This document shows, one piece after another, positions 55,101 to 56,175 of a DNA stretch of 56,175 bases. Position 1 is the stretch's first letter. Each line of letters begins with the position of its first letter. Origin of the DNA: an uncultured Bacillota bacterium (GTDB taxonomy: Bacteria; Bacillota; Clostridia; Christensenellales; QAND01); contig CAJLPK010000003.1 of NCBI GenBank assembly GCA_905208455.1, forward strand, positions 1 to 56,175, in the 5' to 3' direction. Position numbers and translations under genes: made by a program. The notes below the pieces were generated by a model. That model was not told the origin of the DNA. It saw only the letters and a program-made list of their open reading frames with translations, and did not search any database.

Positions 55101-55550
55101 ATGGAATTGATGATAACATTGGCGGCCGACGAGGAGGGAAGGAACGTAGAGCATGGAGCGTTTGTATATCAGAGGGAGGATGGATTGTATTATATTTCCA
55201 ATGTGCTGGAAGACAAAATGTTGAATGTTTCTGAAGAAGCATTTTTGAAAGAAGCAAAGAACTTAGGCCTATTAGAGGGTAGAGAAACGGTAGAACTATC
55301 GTTTGGACATACCCATTCACTATCAGATGGGAAGGTAGCTGACCACCCATACTGGAGTTACTATCCCAATGAAAAGGCAGACGATGCTATGGCATTTTAT
55401 TATGGTTCTGATACAGATGCTAAAACTGTCTACGAGGGGAGCATGGGACAAGGAAGGCTGAAGATAAAAAATTATGTCATATATTCACCTCATAAATCAG
55501 GGGATGGATGGGACGTGGAACGATGGCCAAAAGTTCCGACATGGCAGTAG
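46161..55550 (+). CDS. Giant secreted RHS/YD-repeat polymorphic toxin-like protein
   Basis: A 3129-residue protein. In order: Sec signal peptide (cut near residue 30, FAQA), a Pro/Gln/Glu/Thr-rich linker (about 150-208), a DNRLRE-type region (about 414-585: DTYVDSSHPNNNYYTN.., SFDLP), several fibronectin/Ig-like modules to about 1400, then YD/RHS repeats from about residue 1515 (NVNSGNLVYQKTDF; many Y.YD..GR motifs) to the RHS core (YHYDAQGSATNLV near 2790; YLGSRHYDPNTGRFLQQD near 2850; NPVNYVDPTG at about 2890-2898). The tip after this (about 230 residues) has VEHGAFVYQREDG and GHTHS (His3050, His3052), a JAB/JAMM metalloprotease-like E...HxH layout. RHS proteins package a C-terminal toxin for release. 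The tip and next gene are visibly more AT-rich. Related to WapA-type systems. Confidence 0.93.
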   Translation: MKQRKHRAKILSFALSMLMLLGIPLPAFAQAAAENAIEEAQNQPVLITDKLTETETYWQNADGSITYESHLEPIRYQDEEGNWHEIVNDVVQVDKSAESEDPFKEEGYDYRSESSKSWVLLDEDIRSDAPIKIQRGAYSLVVKPLWNVNEQPQPTEEDPATPAPTAEPALQTPEAAPSPTLAEEQPTQTPEPVEPTQQPQTQEATQGRNAKYAVSVQENLPKATEEAPPQDLPESRLSFNVKTETEQPDTPGKKTVRKAKAKKANAPYDPYTYSSDLAYESVDYSNVFEEGVSLRLQPNNIGMKEDIILTEAPKSTAFSFELSVEGVVLELMEEDGVVLIKDQETLEEIGFIPQPFMVDSGVQEEYENISFDIEVTLEDLGDGQYLYTLTPSQAYLQDENTVYPVKIDPSINIDGATKTKDTYVDSSHPNNNYYTNQYLRVGHDTAGAKFRSIMSFDLPSGLDKAYISEATVNTYQSYNGTSTPMFGMYRVKIPWESNNLTWNNVTQYLELDGKYAEGRVGGTGWYVWPATNLARAWSVKGNYGLMFKSEEEGSQRYKRWYSSDSSICKPILTLVYTPIDTATTVRVYPGGNNTSKGDIKVNWNPQTGVKIRAYLDGDPVDGSGDSYTWHDVVSGVEHKVKVEFYTDYGVKVFSSEKTATIPDNSPPVFSDIADAYMENGEAVLSFAPAFKPASITNVSFPVWTPSGGQDDLIWHSKQVVGTTTGTWSTTVDISEHKNGTDMYFCHIYGTTDKGDTENFGDMPFNFGTQERAYGKNWGTLEDGPVAGEILYEKISDTKFRITASRVTRKDAIAKHEIYWSEVGSDEKHLLETLEGYLGSEATRRYDIEKSGLPSGKSIYFTIKAYDNNGNYTTMELPTNVVDIPHYVPPQKPSNLTVQNEQGDQYAYDEVPSFSVKDTANVYWAVEKGVGSQFDIRYIQYKVDEGEWNTIDPSQMLEPESPIAQNGFAVPLRDLEEGTHTISIRAIDTNSANQLSGPERSIQVVRDVTAPVIDVVYPEGEGDIPTWYASDVVTITGVQDVAFDSLKAELGMKISVLPAIYHEIPLTYTTDEMGQNTFPATIALNGEALLNTTYTLRLTATDTAGNKTVIEKQFNLVTDDSVQSQTRQLVFASDLPVTEQGVYDISQPENEFAFTIVGGQQSVPEGAAAKLYFDGKEIDCTETTIANGEIKFQVDFFKTLNMEDNYREGTTHSFYAILYDANQTPVMYSQTLYTRQKTLEMQENQFEALHGYEIIDGNLVGGTEADSSFTLHTVKEGYGILEGVTIQPEYVQIPEDALLKFEVTFYDSRGYYFAPVVVGPGETAKMRDCVDPGNVETPDEAGSFWMTKPFPVGYRIRGYIENPETMTETPISVSSFDIQEQYVGTGDQFYKQLITPAEDLSAKPLVNYTAWLRWTPSPDENVTYEVWRKRSDWQEGDPSAENVAWDLTDPYYFDFNLDYSHEYDYWVIPMRDFPWQDGDTMRVRGVPIQVDHITMVDENELEKRLGLQDYWSYVTSTMGNGTGYINVNSGNLVYQKTDFANTAPLLVSVMRRSFNAQAKSESGLGVGWDFGFNTNILKEFGTDAMGNRTTMAIILKDGDGTIHRFEKESSGTGEEKYVSPEGVFITLEEEGGNFKATRSDDIVYTFNRSMMIESFEEPNGNKLLFEYDERGRLVKVIHNLYLEEGMVEEEQQYVSFEYGDAPHNLDKIIKANNVFGSENGVPVQQTYFYDYYDDQTKDDFGMLKSVYTSVERPLKVLNIAEDGTETITEESETTTMLESYQYEYVRDDAQNKKLTKLTIQTPSNTSANAGDMKSDVIELDDAQRAVNYTNANGDTSALAYTMLDENCQQTTVTNTVDGSGAGSTSYITDLSNHGVVTQTISPNGRKTYYENYTDTLKAQTIRTYQDAAETVPIAYTLTYDSLGNVLTVLAPDGVLTTNTYAAGKDWLTSQTLTKGGTVLNKIVYTYDDKGNQLSATTAVSDPVSFTDTKTTSYAYDGRGQMTSQTAWNGQQTSYAYDKFGRLSESTVSGSGISQTTRYTYDAYNHPATTASERGSSDLTTETQYDALGYLLKTVHPTGLVEAYRYNANGLQTEQLMIGYTEGGQFVEAKKTTVQYDEINRAAAITDPKGTVQTQAVSAGDGLITTQTETMGTDGVLRQSSVQTAVDGAYATETNQGLGSKTYYDYIGNMSRVTQIHGGTEERGINASYDVMGQLIHTWDDTNTVESYTDYDALGNVQREWTYVKTDGETRLYAVKQYTHDLQGQVTSVREYTNLLPYGAIAESEPYQTTSYTYDESAGEGLTKNTVTDAEGGVTETYYNQMGQVVKEVQKGRSSEKQIVTVYAYDGYGRQTEVKQGDQNTQTVKQSYEYDAYDRVKKQKTNGSTYTELTYDHFGRRDGMTDHTDGETIQSSWAYDKNDQALFVMQDGKIMGFTYNGIGEMTAIRYSAGNTMEIEGAVRTVTYDYDDLGRLTAVKSGVVDTNNETLAENVKTVKDYSYAANGDLTESREYLEFDTKEDKQGITLTQSYMYDAVGRPTEVAYKQGEAVKEKYTQRYDGRNYITEGSYTDGYGDTAKTLNRTYAYDAIGRLTENSVSNSEKTKTTGYQYDKVGNRLYQTVEDGTKTVSTKYTYNALGQLTQMQKGLGAADSVTTWLNEELYTYDMYGNQTAVEVYQVNEEVTSSEKAGDVRYTYDESNQMVQYETKGVEETEWTQAARNVYNGEGMRIRQYENGNDWARQYFYIGGALAISTDGSNENFVKSENILDPSGTILAARREAKDGEQIEGSAYWIYHYDAQGSATNLVGVKDGALYRAEENIYDAFGNEETDMKEPVSSVQNDIKFTGATLDNSGTYYLGSRHYDPNTGRFLQQDTFKGDVYSPWTQNLYTYTSNNPVNYVDPTGHYYEQVLGSIGGALDWMFGVVGAKTNFRENMSTKGKELDEKYDTHETPEEMEELAQEQRKIRKSKKSGVFGAGYNEHKANLMMELMITLAADEEGRNVEHGAFVYQREDGLYYISNVLEDKMLNVSEEAFLKEAKNLGLLEGRETVELSFGHTHSLSDGKVADHPYWSYYPNEKADDAMAFYYGSDTDAKTVYEGSMGQGRLKIKNYVIYSPHKSGDGWDVERWPKVPTWQ

Positions 55551-55562
55551 AGGGGAGAAAAG

Positions 55563-56175
55563 ATGAGCAGAAAGAGCATTAAAAAATGGGGATGGATAGG
55601 CATAGCGATATGCCTACTCCTTCCCTCATCAGGATATGCGAAGAACGATGCTGAAAACGATAGTTCAACATTTAATAGATATCCAATGGAAACAATACTT
55701 ATACAGCCAGAGAAAATAAAAAATGAATTGGTACCGATAAAAGGTTATGCAAAGTTTGAAGAAGAGGGGGTTATCTTGTATTACACAAAACAGGATTACC
55801 AATATGATACAAAAGAGAATGCGGTATGGTTACCGGAAAGAAAAGAATTAAGTATAGAAGAATGTTTTCAGGATGCATCGGTATACAGGGATATAAATGG
55901 GTGTGTTGATGGAGCGTTTTACCACATTTCAGGAGTCATTCAAGAAAAAAATGAAGATATTCCCTATGCGGCAGTGGCACTGTATTACATAGATAACGAT
56001 GGTGGGAATAAGATAAATCCCATGCCGGAAACAATGAAGAAATACAACAGAGACAATGAAAGCCAAGAAGCAGAGGAAGTATCAATTTATAGGCTTTTAG
56101 CTGATCCTTGGAGATATGATGGAAAAAAAGTCAGTACAGAGGTTTGTCATTTCCAAGAGTTAGAGATGTGCCCCA
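55563..56175 (+). CDS. Putative secreted immunity/partner protein, truncated at the window end
   Basis: ATG 55563, 12 bases after the RHS stop and with GAGGGGAGAAAAG before it; 204 codons are seen and no stop before the edge. It has a signal peptide (WGWIGIAICLLLPSSGYA) and a soluble body. Two segments share a pattern: LIQPEKIKNELVPIKGYAKF near 45-65 and LLADPWRYDGKKVSTEVCHF near 177-196, with CVDGAFYHISGVI between, as in small OB-fold-like or bacterial P..Y.GK.V..G modules. Position right after the toxin tip and similar base composition point to an immunity protein acting outside the cytoplasm. This is inference; I do not recognise a family. Confidence 0.6.
   Translation, partial: MSRKSIKKWGWIGIAICLLLPSSGYAKNDAENDSSTFNRYPMETILIQPEKIKNELVPIKGYAKFEEEGVILYYTKQDYQYDTKENAVWLPERKELSIEECFQDASVYRDINGCVDGAFYHISGVIQEKNEDIPYAAVALYYIDNDGGNKINPMPETMKKYNRDNESQEAEEVSIYRLLADPWRYDGKKVSTEVCHFQELEMCP

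Noticed and set aside
53664..55154. 496-codon minus-strand frame
   Set aside because: Antisense shadow of the RHS repeats; His/Val/Arg-rich composition with no domain.

Overview
The window reads as chromosome of an anaerobic, probably gut-associated, low-to-mid GC Clostridia (Bacillota). The evidence is a class I-alpha type glutamine synthetase, strong AGGAGG ribosome binding sites with ATG, GTG and TTG starts, many intrinsic terminators, a CwlJ/GerQ spore-germination pair (so a spore former or a descendant of one), an FMN riboswitch on an ECF riboflavin transporter, and several radical- or ferredoxin-style anaerobic genes. Genus cannot be fixed from sequence alone. No rRNA, tRNA, CRISPR array or intact insertion sequence was seen.

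Layout. 1-3009 (minus): a UPF0210/ACT pair, then a GntR(YtrA-like)-ABC transporter operon with a clear promoter and perfect palindromic operator. 3058-6131 (plus): an acyltransferase fused to a zinc ribbon, small orphan protein, YbaK-type deacylase, FMN riboswitch and ribU. 6129-12138 (minus): metA, nadE, glnA, an AI-2E family transporter that is frameshifted at a nine-base homopolymer, murC. 12291-13171: cwlJ-gerQ. 13183-15738: a UroD-like methyltransferase, then a Crp/Fnr regulator divergent from a ferredoxin-like protein. 15855-24380: a complete kdpFABC-kdpDE potassium system. 24510-28995: a GYF-domain membrane protein, then (minus) a two-component system, a membrane-anchored protein and a VanY-like D,D-carboxypeptidase broken by one in-frame TAA. 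29095-39286: MarR-controlled dehydrogenase/aldolase pair, two aldo/keto reductases, a C69 peptidase, a DUF2798 protein, an ABC exporter pair and a double-CMD protein. 39861-44216 (minus): a heterodimeric ABC exporter under a TetR repressor. 44217-44790: decayed DNA with HTH remnants. 44791-end: a DUF5050-type lipoprotein, a 3129-residue secreted RHS/YD-repeat protein with a JAB-metalloprotease-like C-terminal tip, and a truncated signal-peptide protein that is the best candidate for its immunity partner.

How it works together. Most of the window is housekeeping and transport. The most system-like parts are: (i) the RHS polymorphic toxin locus, with an AT-richer tip and downstream partner and a strong terminator inside its leader; (ii) the two-component locus, where the same hexamer-N5-hexamer direct repeat lies upstream of the response regulator and upstream of the carboxypeptidase gene, linking sensor and target; (iii) kdp, with TTTATA-N5-TTTATA repeats framed by a long inverted repeat upstream of kdpF. 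Local regulators (GntR, MarR, TetR, Crp/Fnr) all have palindromes in or next to their promoters.
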